Positions 28,348-36,225 of a DNA stretch of 64,000 nucleotides are shown one piece after another. Location of the stretch: contig OZ244571.1 in NCBI GenBank assembly GCA_965217825.1, positions 3,534,001-3,598,000 on the forward strand, given 5' to 3'. The DNA comes from VXNE01 sp965217825 (GTDB lineage Bacteria > Pseudomonadota > Gammaproteobacteria > Pseudomonadales > Azotimanducaceae). The notes beneath the pieces were generated by a model. That model was given only the letters and a program-made list of their open reading frames with translations. It was not told the DNA's origin and did no database searches. Every line of letters starts with the position of its first letter. Within the stretch, counting starts at the first letter, position 1. Made by a program: the position numbers and the translations under genes.

Positions 28348-29117
28348 TGCACGCCCAACCCTTGCACTAGTTCAGCCGCCGGAACGTAGCCGCCGACCAG
28401 TTCACCATCAGCCGTGATAATGGTCGGGGTACCCTGGACACCCACGAGTTGGCCGATTTGGTAGTGCTCGGCGACGGGGTTATCGCACGTCTTCGAGGGT
28501 ATTCTCCTGCCGCGCTTCAGCTTGGTGATAGCGTCGTGCGGATTGTCCGAACACCACGCCGAGACCATCTTGTCGTAGGTTTCGGAGCCTATTCCCATTC
28601 GGGGAAACGCGAGATAGCGCACTTCGATGCCGTACGCATTCAGTTCGGGTACCTCCGCATGCAGCTTGCGGCAATATCCACAGTCGGTATCGGTGAACAC
28701 GTTGAGCACGGCCTTGGTCTCTCCCCCAGGCGCGAAGACGATCATCTGCTCCATGGAGACATCTGCCAGCAGGGCTAGACGTCTCGCCGCTCTGCGGGCT
28801 GACGAGGGTTCGACCGGCCCGTCTTCGGTCAAGGCGTAAAGAACGCCCGCAATCGCATGCGAGCCGTCCTCGGTCACATATAGCGTCACGCCCTCCTCGA
28901 TCTCCACCGTGCGCAATCCGGGAATGGGAGACGACTCGATCGCGGTGATATTGATGTCCGGCAGTCGACGCTGCAACAGATCGGCGAAATCTGCGCTCTC
29001 CGGAGGAACCTCTCCCACCGCCGCGTCTTCCGCCGCCGTAGCCACGGCCATCGTTGCGAGCGCCAGTGCCACAAAAACCGTCGCCCTAACGGGCGCCGTA
29101 TTTCGAATCATGCCCAT
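28344..29117 (-). CDS. dsbC: Thiol:disulfide interchange protein DsbC
   Basis: Periplasmic disulfide isomerase, 257 aa. A hydrophobic signal peptide (about residues 11-29) precedes the N-terminal dimerisation domain and the thioredoxin domain with active site CGYC in FTDTDCGYCRKLH, the second pair CSDNP and TCDNP, and the cis-Pro loop GVQGTPTII. Length and order are normal for DsbC. The hydrophobic core of the signal peptide is encoded by a copy of a dispersed repeat found elsewhere in the window. Stop overlaps the proposed hom start. Confidence 0.94.
   Translation of the reverse strand: MGMIRNTAPVRATVFVALALATMAVATAAEDAAVGEVPPESADFADLLQRRLPDINITAIESSPIPGLRTVEIEEGVTLYVTEDGSHAIAGVLYALTEDGPVEPSSARRAARRLALLADVSMEQMIVFAPGGETKAVLNVFTDTDCGYCRKLHAEVPELNAYGIEVRYLAFPRMGIGSETYDKMVSAWCSDNPHDAITKLKRGRRIPSKTCDNPVAEHYQIGQLVGVQGTPTIITADGELVGGYVPAAELVQGLGVQ
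29061..29098 (-). repeat. Family 2 repeat copy inside the dsbC signal-peptide codons
   Basis: On the minus strand the sequence around TAGGGCGACGGTTTTTGTGG matches the terminal motif at 46588-46626 and 36196-36225. It encodes about residues 7-19 of DsbC (TAPVRATVFVALA). Confidence 0.75.
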
Positions 29118-29176
29118 CCTGCTCTGCCGCTATCGGAACCTGACGTTTAGAGTGCGACCGTGGCCTATCGTGCGGT

Positions 29177-30136
29177 TCATCCTCTCGGATGATGCGTCGA
29201 GTGTAACCGCTTCAGGCGATCCTGCGCGACATGCGTGTAGATCTGCGTCGTCGACAGGTCGGCGTGGCCGAGCATCATCTGCACGGACCGCAGGTCAGCG
29301 CCGTGGTTGATCAGGTGTGTCGCAAACGCGTGCCGCAGCGTGTGCGGCGATATGTCCTGGAGGATACCGGCGCGTAGCGTATAGCGCTTTACCGCATGCC
29401 AGAACGTCTGCCGCGTCATGGCGCTCCCACGTCGGCTCGGAAACAGCACGTCGCTCGGCCTGCCGTGCAAGAGGGCCGGCCTCGCCTCCGCCAGGTAGCG
29501 CGTCAACCAGCCCAGCGCAACCTCGCCCACCGGGGTGAGACGTTCCCGGCCCCCTTTCCCGACGACGCGCACAACCCCTTGGCGCGTGTTCAGTGACGAG
29601 ACCGAAAGCCCGACCAACTCGGACACACGCAAACCCGTGGCATAGAGCAGTTCGAGCATCGCGCGATCGCGGAACTCCGTCGGGCGCCCGAGGGGATCTT
29701 CACAGCTCGGCGCCGTCAACAGCGCCTCCACTTCGTCCTCGGAGAGAGACTTCGGCAGCGGCCTCCCGAGCAACGGCCGAGCGATATCGAGGGTCGGATC
29801 GCGATCAAGGCGTCCGGCATCGACGGCATCACGATAGTAGCCGCGAAGGCAAGACAAAAGCCTTGCAGTAGAACGGGCGGACAGGCCGCTGGCGTGGCGC
29901 GCCGCGAGGTATCCTTCGATGTCGTAGTCGCGGGCTCGGACGAGATCGCGACCCGCCTGGGCCGCCAGCCACACGCCGAAAGCGTTCAAGTCGCGGCGAT
30001 AGGCCGCCAAGGTATTCGCGCTCAAGCCGCGGCGCAGCCAGATCCGATCAATATAGGCGTCGATTTCACCGCCCAGCGAGGTGTTCTCGCCCGGTTCGCC
30101 CAGGGTCGCACCGCTTGCCGACGCGTCAGCCTGCAT
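29177..30136 (-). CDS. xerD: Site-specific tyrosine recombinase XerD
   Basis: Chromosome-dimer resolving recombinase, 319 aa. The catalytic Arg is in LLYATGLRVSELVGL, Lys in GKGGRERLTPV, HxxR box HTLRHAFATHL, second His in MLGHADLSTTQIYTHV which also carries the nucleophile Tyr. The XerD-type N-terminal domain begins IDAYIDRIWLRRGLSANTL. Its first codons are preceded by a family 1 repeat starting 4 bp upstream, which supplies the only SD-like GGAAG. dsbC follows 59 bp downstream. Confidence 0.94.
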   Translation of the reverse strand: MQADASASGATLGEPGENTSLGGEIDAYIDRIWLRRGLSANTLAAYRRDLNAFGVWLAAQAGRDLVRARDYDIEGYLAARHASGLSARSTARLLSCLRGYYRDAVDAGRLDRDPTLDIARPLLGRPLPKSLSEDEVEALLTAPSCEDPLGRPTEFRDRAMLELLYATGLRVSELVGLSVSSLNTRQGVVRVVGKGGRERLTPVGEVALGWLTRYLAEARPALLHGRPSDVLFPSRRGSAMTRQTFWHAVKRYTLRAGILQDISPHTLRHAFATHLINHGADLRSVQMMLGHADLSTTQIYTHVAQDRLKRLHSTHHPRG

Positions 30137-30140
30137 AAAC

Positions 30141-30325
30141 TTCCATGGAACAAACGGCTCCGGGGAGCGCCAGCGATCCGGGGCGGTTGTTCCATGGTCG
30201 ACGAGCTGGGACGGGCCAGGAGCCTTCAGCCCGGGTGCGCGAGGGTGTCCCTCGCAGAAGAGAGCAGCGCGAGGGGATACCCCTCGTACGAAAAAAGCGC
30301 CGCCGCAGGCGGCGGCTGTGGGGCA
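30141..30325 (+). repeat. Family 1 dispersed repeat, copy A (long form)
   Basis: Begins TTCCATGGAACAAACGG and pairs with GGTTGTTCCATGG about 45 bp later; then GTCGACGAG and, after an insert with two palindromic 31-bp modules (GAGGGGATACCCCTC type), the shared tail GGCTGTGGGGCA. It fills the gap between rplS and xerD. Confidence 0.85.
30291..30316 (-). terminator. Rho-independent terminator of the rpsP-rimM-trmD-rplS operon
   Basis: On the minus strand an 8-bp GC stem GCCGCCGC/GCGGCGGC with a 2-nt loop is followed by GC and then six T. It lies 67 bp after rplS and inside repeat copy A, so the repeat carries or has captured the operon terminator. Confidence 0.85.
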
Positions 30326-30382
30326 CTCCTTCGAGAATGGATCGACGCGAGTACATCAGGTCGGGCTCCCCGCCTATCCGGG

Positions 30383-30733
30383 CTAGACCTTTTCCTTGAT
30401 CCGCGCCGCGCGGCCCGACAGTTTCCGCAGGTAATAGAGCTTTGCCTGGCGCACATCGCCTCGGCGCGTGACGGCGATGCTCGCGATAATCGGGCTGTGC
30501 GTCTGAAATGATCGCTCGACGCCAACCCCATGAGAAACCTTGCGTACCGTAAAGGACGAATTGAGACCCCGGTTACGCTTGGCGATCACAACGCCCTCGA
30601 ATATCTGCAGCCTTTCGCGAGCACCCTCGCGCACGCGCACGCGCACCGCGACCGTGTCTCCGGGACGAAACTCGGGCAAGTCGTCTCTGAGCTGCGCGTT
30701 CTCGAATTCTTCGATGACCTTGTTGCGCCGCAT
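30383..30733 (-). CDS. rplS: 50S ribosomal protein L19
   Basis: 116-aa protein with the typical L19 sequence: EFRPGDTVAVRVRVREGARE, LQIFEGVVIAKRNRGLNSSF, VERSFQTHSPIIASI and YYLRKLSGRAARIKEKV. Last gene of rpsP-rimM-trmD-rplS; 6 bp after trmD. Confidence 0.98.
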   Translation of the reverse strand: MRRNKVIEEFENAQLRDDLPEFRPGDTVAVRVRVREGARERLQIFEGVVIAKRNRGLNSSFTVRKVSHGVGVERSFQTHSPIIASIAVTRRGDVRQAKLYYLRKLSGRAARIKEKV

Positions 30734-30739
30734 GGAAAT

Positions 30740-31480
30740 CTACTCCGCTGTTTCCGCCAAGTGTTGTCTCAACAAATCCCGATCTTCGGCGCATAGCACC
30801 CGGTTCGCCAACAGGTCCGGGCGACGCCGCCAAGTCCGCGCCAACGCCTGTCCACGACGCCACCTCGCGATCGCGGCATGGTCGCCGCTTAGCAGTACCG
30901 AAGGAACCGGCGCGCCGCGATATTCGGGCGGGCGCGAATAATGGGGGTAGTCTAACAGGTTGTCGGCAAAGGACTCGCACTCCGTCGACGCCGGATTGCC
31001 GAGCGTCCCCGGCAACAAGCGCGCCACGGCATCGAGAACGACCATGACGGCGAGTTCGCCCCCGGTCATCACGAAGTCGCCCAGGGAAAGTTCGACGTCC
31101 ACCTCGCGTTCGATGAAGCGTTCGTCCACGCCTTCGTACCGGCCCGCCACGAACAGCAAGTTGTCCAGCCCGGCAAGTTCTGCGGCCATCGCCTGGTCGA
31201 AGCGGCGTCCTTGTGGAGACATGTACACGGTCGTTACCGGACCGGGAGCCGATGTTCGCGCCGCTTGGACAGCGTCGCACAGCGGCGCGACCGTCATTAC
31301 CATGCCCGGGCCTCCGCCATAGGAATGGTCATCCACCGAACGTCGACGGTCAGCGGCGAAATCGCGGGGATTGACTATGCGAAGCGACAGCCCGCCGTTA
31401 GCGATCGCGCGGGCCACCACTCCGTCGCGGGTCAACGCACGGAACATGTCCGGGAATATGCTGACGACGGCGGTCCACAT
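30740..31480 (-). CDS. trmD: tRNA (guanine(37)-N(1))-methyltransferase
   Basis: Makes m1G37 in tRNAs with G36, preventing frameshifting. The 246-aa SPOUT enzyme starts FPDMFRALTRDGVVARAI, with the trefoil-knot motifs YMSPQGRRFDQAMA, FVAGRYEGVDERFIE and SLGDFVMTGGELA. rimM is 6 bp upstream and rplS 6 bp downstream, a tight operon. Confidence 0.98.
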   Translation of the reverse strand: MWTAVVSIFPDMFRALTRDGVVARAIANGGLSLRIVNPRDFAADRRRSVDDHSYGGGPGMVMTVAPLCDAVQAARTSAPGPVTTVYMSPQGRRFDQAMAAELAGLDNLLFVAGRYEGVDERFIEREVDVELSLGDFVMTGGELAVMVVLDAVARLLPGTLGNPASTECESFADNLLDYPHYSRPPEYRGAPVPSVLLSGDHAAIARWRRGQALARTWRRRPDLLANRVLCAEDRDLLRQHLAETAE

Positions 31481-31486
31481 GGCCGG

Positions 31487-32023
31487 TCAAACCGGATCTT
31501 CCCAGTCCACGACAATCACCGATCGGTGCAGATCAACGTCCTTTATCACCGACCCGATGAAGGGGATCAATCTTTCGCTCGACCCGTCGCTGACTACCAG
31601 CGCGTCGTTGGCACCGGTGGCCATGAGGTTCTCGACGCGGCCAAAGCGGTCGCCGGCAACCGTAACCACGTCAAGTCCGATCAGATCGCGCCAGTAGTAC
31701 TCGTCGGTTCCCGGCTCCGGCAGCGTGGATTCGGGCACGCCTACAAGAACACCGCGCAGAGCGGCCGCCGCTTCGCGATTGGCAATGCCATCGACGCGGC
31801 ACAGGAAGCCACGGTCGTGTCTTCGCACGCCATCGGGGCGAACCTCCACCTCGCGCCACGCGCCGTCGCGTAGAAAGCACCACGGGACATAGCTCAAGAG
31901 ATTCTCTGCGGGATCGGTGAAGGAGACGACCCGTAACAGTCCGCCGATCCCGTGGGGACCGGCAACTCTTCCGACAACGACCATGCCGTCGTCGCGCAAC
32001 TGCTCCGCCGCCAGGATTGGCAT
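31487..32023 (-). CDS. rimM: 16S rRNA processing protein RimM
   Basis: 30S maturation factor that binds S19. The 178-aa protein has the N-terminal RimM domain (VVVGRVAGPHGIGGLLRVVSF) and the C-terminal PRC-barrel (YYWRDLIGLDVVTVAGD through LIPFIGSVIKDVDL). Standard operon position between rpsP and trmD. Confidence 0.96.
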   Translation of the reverse strand: MPILAAEQLRDDGMVVVGRVAGPHGIGGLLRVVSFTDPAENLLSYVPWCFLRDGAWREVEVRPDGVRRHDRGFLCRVDGIANREAAAALRGVLVGVPESTLPEPGTDEYYWRDLIGLDVVTVAGDRFGRVENLMATGANDALVVSDGSSERLIPFIGSVIKDVDLHRSVIVVDWEDPV

Positions 32024-32054
32024 CGTGCGCTACCCGCGGCCGCTTCAGGGCGGA

Positions 32055-32315
32055 CTAGACCGATGCCGCGGCTTCCCGCCGCGCGACCCCGATGAGTTGC
32101 CTGGCGCGTTCGGAAGGCCGGGCGCCCACTGACAACCAGTAGTCGATACGATCCAGATCGATTCGCATCCGCTGCTCATCGCCTTGCGCCAGCGGATTGA
32201 AGAAGCCCACCCGCTCGATGAACCGTCCATCGCGCTTCGCCGACTTGTCAGCCACGGTCAAGTGGTAGAAAGGTCTTTTCTTCGCGCCGTGTCTCGCCAA
32301 TCGAATCGTGACCAT
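32055..32315 (-). CDS. rpsP: 30S ribosomal protein S16
   Basis: 86 aa from ATG 32315 (MVTIRLARHGAKKRPFYHL), with the family FFNPLAQG near residue 40. The frame extends upstream by 19 codons but S16 starts here in its relatives. First gene of the rimM-trmD-rplS operon; ffh lies upstream on the same strand, 136 bp away. Confidence 0.97.
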   Translation of the reverse strand: MVTIRLARHGAKKRPFYHLTVADKSAKRDGRFIERVGFFNPLAQGDEQRMRIDLDRIDYWLSVGARPSERARQLIGVARREAAASV

Positions 32316-32451
32316 GCCGATCAGGTCCATATGAAAGGCGCGCATATTACAGCAAGCGGCCGACCTTGGCACGACGCGTACCGCGCCTTCGACCCTTACA
32401 GCCTATGTGCCCGGCGAATTCCCACCGCCGTACCTACGGCAAGACCGCGTA

Positions 32452-33816
32452 TCAGCGTCGAAAACGGGGCCGCTGCGCGACCTGGCTTTGCGCCTGGAGA
32501 CTCCGCAGCATCTTGTCCATGCCCCCTCTGCGGGTCGCCTTGCGCATGACCCTTTGCATCTGTTTGTGCTGTTTGAGGAGTCGATTGACGTCCTGTATCC
32601 GCGTACCGCTACCGGTCGATATCCGCCGCTTGCGGGATCCGTCAATGGTGTCGGGAAATCGCCGTTCGCGAGGCGTCATGGAGTTGATCACGGCTTCCAT
32701 GCGACGAAAGTCGGCATCGTCGACACCGGCTCGGGGCATCTGGTTTACGCCCGGCAGTTTGTCCAGCATGCCGCTGACTCCCCCCATCCTGGTCATCTGC
32801 TGCAGTTGGTCGCGAAAGTCTTCAAGATCGAACTTGCGGCCTCCCGCAGCCTTCCTGGCAAGCCGCTGGGCCTTCTGCTTGTCGACCTTGCGCTCTACTT
32901 CCTCGATCAGGCCGAGCACATCCCCCATGCCCAGTATGCGCGACGCCATGCGGTCGGGATGAAACGGCTCCAACCCGTCCGTCTTTTCGCCGACGCCGAT
33001 GAACTTGATCGGCTTGCCGGTAATCGCGCGCACGGATAGCGCCGCTCCGCCCCGGGCGTCGCCGTCCGCCTTGGCAACGACCACGCCCGTCAGCGGCATC
33101 ACTTTGTCGAAGGCCCTGGCCGCGTTCGCGGCGTCCTGTCCGGTCATGGCGTCGACGACAAACAATGTCTCTATGGGCCGTAGCTCCCGATGCAACGCCG
33201 TGATCTCCGCCATCATCCGATCATCGATGGAAAGGCGACCCGCGGTATCGACGATCAGCACATCGTCGAAACGCGTCTTCGCGTCAGCGAGCGCTCCCTT
33301 GGCGATGGCGAGCGGCTGCTGCCCGACGGCGCTTGGAATGAATCGCGCGCGGACTTCCTCCGCGAGCGTTCGCAATTGCTCGATCGCGGCGGGTCGATAG
33401 ACATCCGCGCTCACCAGCGCCACCTTCTTTCTCTCGCGTTCGATCAGCAAGCGCGCGAGCTTAGCCGCGGTCGTGGTCTTGCCCGCGCCCTGCAGGCCCG
33501 CCATCAAGACCACCGCCGGCGGCGACGCGGCGAGATTCAACGCGTCATTCCGCTCGCCCATCAGCGTCACGAGTTCCTCGTGGACCACCTTGACGAAGGC
33601 CTCGCCCGGATTGAGCGAGACCGCCACGGATTGACCGATCGCCTTGCGCCGCACCTGCTCGGTGAATGATCGGACGACCTCAAGCGCCACGTCCGCATCC
33701 AGCAGCGCCAGGCGCACCTCGCGCAACGTCGCCTGAATGTTCTCTTCCGAAAGATACGCCTTGCCCGCAAGACCGCGCAGCACCGCCGTCAAGCGCTGAC
33801 TCAAGCTGTCGAACAT
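32452..33816 (-). CDS. ffh: Signal recognition particle protein Ffh
   Basis: SRP54 GTPase that targets membrane proteins, 454 aa from ATG 33816 with a purine-rich GAGAGAGG site. The N domain starts MFDSLSQRLTAVLRGLAGK; the G domain has GLQGAGKTTTAAKLA, DTAGR, TKADGDARGGAAL in the form AKADGDARGGAAL, and the M domain ends with the methionine-rich helix KMQRVMRKATRRGGMDKML. A TATAAT lies at 33864-33859 upstream but without a clear -35. Divergent from ypjD. Confidence 0.96.
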   Translation of the reverse strand: MFDSLSQRLTAVLRGLAGKAYLSEENIQATLREVRLALLDADVALEVVRSFTEQVRRKAIGQSVAVSLNPGEAFVKVVHEELVTLMGERNDALNLAASPPAVVLMAGLQGAGKTTTAAKLARLLIERERKKVALVSADVYRPAAIEQLRTLAEEVRARFIPSAVGQQPLAIAKGALADAKTRFDDVLIVDTAGRLSIDDRMMAEITALHRELRPIETLFVVDAMTGQDAANAARAFDKVMPLTGVVVAKADGDARGGAALSVRAITGKPIKFIGVGEKTDGLEPFHPDRMASRILGMGDVLGLIEEVERKVDKQKAQRLARKAAGGRKFDLEDFRDQLQQMTRMGGVSGMLDKLPGVNQMPRAGVDDADFRRMEAVINSMTPRERRFPDTIDGSRKRRISTGSGTRIQDVNRLLKQHKQMQRVMRKATRRGGMDKMLRSLQAQSQVAQRPRFRR

Positions 33817-34021
33817 TGGCCTCTCTCCCGCGCCAGACGGCGCCATCGGCGAACACGAATTATAGTCCCGTTGCGACGCCACCGCGCTCGCCGCCCAGAT
33901 CACCAGCCTTCCGGCAAAATGCATCGTGAACGGCGCGCTGGCGCAACGCGCGGACAATGTGCCAAACTCCGACCATCATGCTCTCGCAATCGCGGGTGGC
34001 GGCGCGCCCGCCAAGCGGCCG

Positions 34022-34831
34022 ATGAATCCGGTCTATCCCGGCACCCTTGCAATACTGCTTTACGTCGCCGGATGCTTCTCGCAGTCCCGCGCGCTCTCCG
34101 CGCGCGACCCGTCGCCGTCGAAGGGCTTGCTGGCCCTCTCGGTATCTGCCGTGACGATGCACGGACTCTGCCTCGGGCTGGTGCTCTACGGGAGGACTGG
34201 CATCGACCTGTCCCTGTTTACCATCGCTTCGCTGATAGCGTTCGCCGCCACGCTGACCATCCTTGCCGCTTCCTTCGCGCAGCCTCAAGGCAGGTTGCAA
34301 AACCTGTATCTGTTCGTCTTTCCGTTGTCGATCATCGCCGTCGCCGGATCTCTGGCGTTCGGCGGAACCAAGATACGCCAGGTCCTCGACGGCGGCTTGC
34401 TGGCGCACTTGCTGGTTTCCATCTTCGCGTACACGCTGCTTACGGTCGCCGCGTTCCAGGCCATCCTTCTCTGGGTGCAAGAACGCCACATCCGCCACAA
34501 GGAGCCGATCGGCGTGATCCGCATCCTGCCATCGCTGGAAACGCTGGAAGTCGCCCTGTTTCAGCTCTTGTGGGCCGGCTTCGCGCTGCTCACCGTTTCC
34601 ATCGTCATCGGCTTTGTGTTCCTCGACAATGTGCTGGCTCGCGATGTGGTGTCCCACACGGTGCTCGCGACCGCATCCTGGTTCATCTACGTGGGTCTGC
34701 TCGTCGGCCACCGGGTGTTCGGCTGGCGCGGCACGATGGCGGCGCGCTGGACGCTTTCGGCGTTCGGGTTGCTGGTGATCGGGTACTTCGGCAGCAGATT
34801 CGTTTTGGAGTTCGTGCTGGGCAGCGGCTGA
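34022..34831 (+). CDS. ypjD: YpjD-like inner-membrane protein (CcsA/cytochrome c assembly family)
   Basis: 269-aa polytopic protein with about eight hydrophobic helices, conserved in this place next to ffh in gammaproteobacteria. It shares with CcsA/HemX proteins the segments LLAHLLVSIFAYTLLTVAAFQA and FIYVGLLVGHRVFGWRG with histidines that in the family may bind haem; the WWD motif is not evident. The start was set at ATG 34022 (MNPVYPGTLAI) rather than the longer frame from 33926. Its stop overlaps the yfjD ATG (TGATG). Confidence 0.85.
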   Translation: MNPVYPGTLAILLYVAGCFSQSRALSARDPSPSKGLLALSVSAVTMHGLCLGLVLYGRTGIDLSLFTIASLIAFAATLTILAASFAQPQGRLQNLYLFVFPLSIIAVAGSLAFGGTKIRQVLDGGLLAHLLVSIFAYTLLTVAAFQAILLWVQERHIRHKEPIGVIRILPSLETLEVALFQLLWAGFALLTVSIVIGFVFLDNVLARDVVSHTVLATASWFIYVGLLVGHRVFGWRGTMAARWTLSAFGLLVIGYFGSRFVLEFVLGSG

Positions 34832-36117
34832 TGGAAACACCCACGAGCTATATGCTCCTTGCCATTCTCCTGCTGACCGTCGCATCGGCCTACTTCTCCA
34901 GTTCGGAAACGGCGATGATGGCGCTGAACCGCTATCGACTCCGGCACCTGGTCAAACAGGGCCATCGCGGAGCGAGAAAGTCATCGCGTCTGTTGAGCCG
35001 CGCCGATCGCCTGCTCGGCGTTATCCTGATCGGAAACAACCTGGTCAACAACATCGCCGCCACCATCGCGACGGTGATCGCCATCCGCCACTTCGGCGAT
35101 CTCGGTGTCAAGATCGCGCCGATTCTGCTTACGATCTTCTTTCTCATCTTTGCCGAGGTGGCACCGAAGACCGTCGCGGCGGAACGGCCCGAAACGATCG
35201 CCTTCCCGTCATCGTTCATCCTTGAGCCGCTGCTGAAGCTGCTCCATCCCGCAGTAGTGTTTGTCAACGCCATCGCGAATTTCGTCGTGAAGCCGTTCAT
35301 TACCAGCGGCGCGAAATCCTCCGAACCCCTGGGCGTGGAGGAACTGCGCACCGTCGTCAACGAGGGCACGCGGCTGTCCGGAGGCCGTCGGAACATGTTG
35401 ATCGGCATACTCGACCTGGAGCGGGCAACCGTGGACGACATCATGGTTCCGCGGTCGGAAATCGTCGGCATCGATATCGACGCCGAGCAGGGCGAGATCG
35501 TTGAGCAAATCGTCAACTCGCAGCACACGCGCCTGCCCGTATACCGGGGCGGAGAAAACAACGTCATCGGGATGCTGCACCTGCGCCGCGCCGGTCGCTT
35601 CCTCATGAAGGAGGATTTCGATGCGAGCGACTTGCTGGCGGCGTCGGAAGAGCCCTACTTCGTGCCATCGGGGACGCCGCTGCACCAGCAATTGTTCAAT
35701 TTTCAAAAGGCGAAGGGCCGGATAGCGCTCGTCGTCGATGAGTACGGCGACCTCCAGGGCATCGTTACCCTGGAAGACATCCTGGAGGAGATCGTCGGCG
35801 AGTTCACTACCGACGTCGCGTCGGACATGGCGGAGATTCACCCCCAGGACGACGGTTCCTACGTCATCGAGGGCGCCGCGCCGCTGCGCGACATCAATCG
35901 CGTCCTGTCCTGGTCGCTACCGACGGACGGCCCGCGCACACTGAACGGGCTCGTGCTGGAGCACCTGGAGTTTATCCCGGAGTCGAACGTGTGCATGCGC
36001 ATCGAGGACTACCTGATCGAGACGCTGCAAATCACCGACAACGGCGTGCGCGGCGCGAAGGTACGCCGCGCGGCGACGCCCCGGGACGCTGACAGACCGT
36101 CGATCTTGCCGCACTAG
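34831..36117 (+). CDS. yfjD: CorB/YfjD-type membrane protein (DUF21-CBS-CorC domains)
   Basis: Magnesium/cobalt efflux-type CNNM protein, 428 aa. The DUF21 membrane domain contains SAYFSSSETAMMALNRYRL and VILIGNNLVNN; two CBS domains include VDDIMVPRSEIVGIDI and LVVDEYGDLQGIVTLEDILEEIVGE; the CorC_HlyC domain ends the protein. Coupled to ypjD by a 1-bp overlap. The last codons (DRPSILPH and stop) lie in the left arm of a 16-bp perfect hairpin that belongs to a dispersed repeat. Confidence 0.92.
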   Translation: METPTSYMLLAILLLTVASAYFSSSETAMMALNRYRLRHLVKQGHRGARKSSRLLSRADRLLGVILIGNNLVNNIAATIATVIAIRHFGDLGVKIAPILLTIFFLIFAEVAPKTVAAERPETIAFPSSFILEPLLKLLHPAVVFVNAIANFVVKPFITSGAKSSEPLGVEELRTVVNEGTRLSGGRRNMLIGILDLERATVDDIMVPRSEIVGIDIDAEQGEIVEQIVNSQHTRLPVYRGGENNVIGMLHLRRAGRFLMKEDFDASDLLAASEEPYFVPSGTPLHQQLFNFQKAKGRIALVVDEYGDLQGIVTLEDILEEIVGEFTTDVASDMAEIHPQDDGSYVIEGAAPLRDINRVLSWSLPTDGPRTLNGLVLEHLEFIPESNVCMRIEDYLIETLQITDNGVRGAKVRRAATPRDADRPSILPH

Positions 36118-36132
36118 CGGCAAGATCGACGG
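36097..36132 (+). terminator. Bidirectional hairpin between convergent yfjD and leuA
   Basis: Arms CCGTCGATCTTGCCGC and its exact complement around ACTA, 16 bp each. No U-tract follows directly, so termination is inferred from position and stem strength only. The left arm is inside yfjD. Confidence 0.6.
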
Positions 36133-36225
36133 GGTGACGGGCGCGCGGATGGGGCGAAACAGGGGGCTTGGGCGGGAGCAAAACACGGCGCACCCGAAGG
36201 GGCGACGGTTTTTGTGGCACTACCG
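36097..36225 (+). repeat. Family 2 dispersed repeat, copy at the yfjD-leuA junction
   Basis: Hairpin at 36097-36132, then a GC-rich spacer and the terminal motif GGGGCGACGGTTTTTGTGGC. The same hairpin and terminal motif recur at 46521-46626. The copy fills the whole gap between the two convergent genes and reaches into both stop codons. Confidence 0.75.

Noticed and set aside
30145..30325. Short open frames in the family 1 copies as small genes
   Set aside because: The same frames recur only because the DNA repeats; they have stops at different places and no consistent start or ribosome site.
33859..33864. TATAAT upstream of ffh as a promoter
   Set aside because: The -10 is good but the matching -35 position is poor; mentioned in the ffh entry but not given as a feature.
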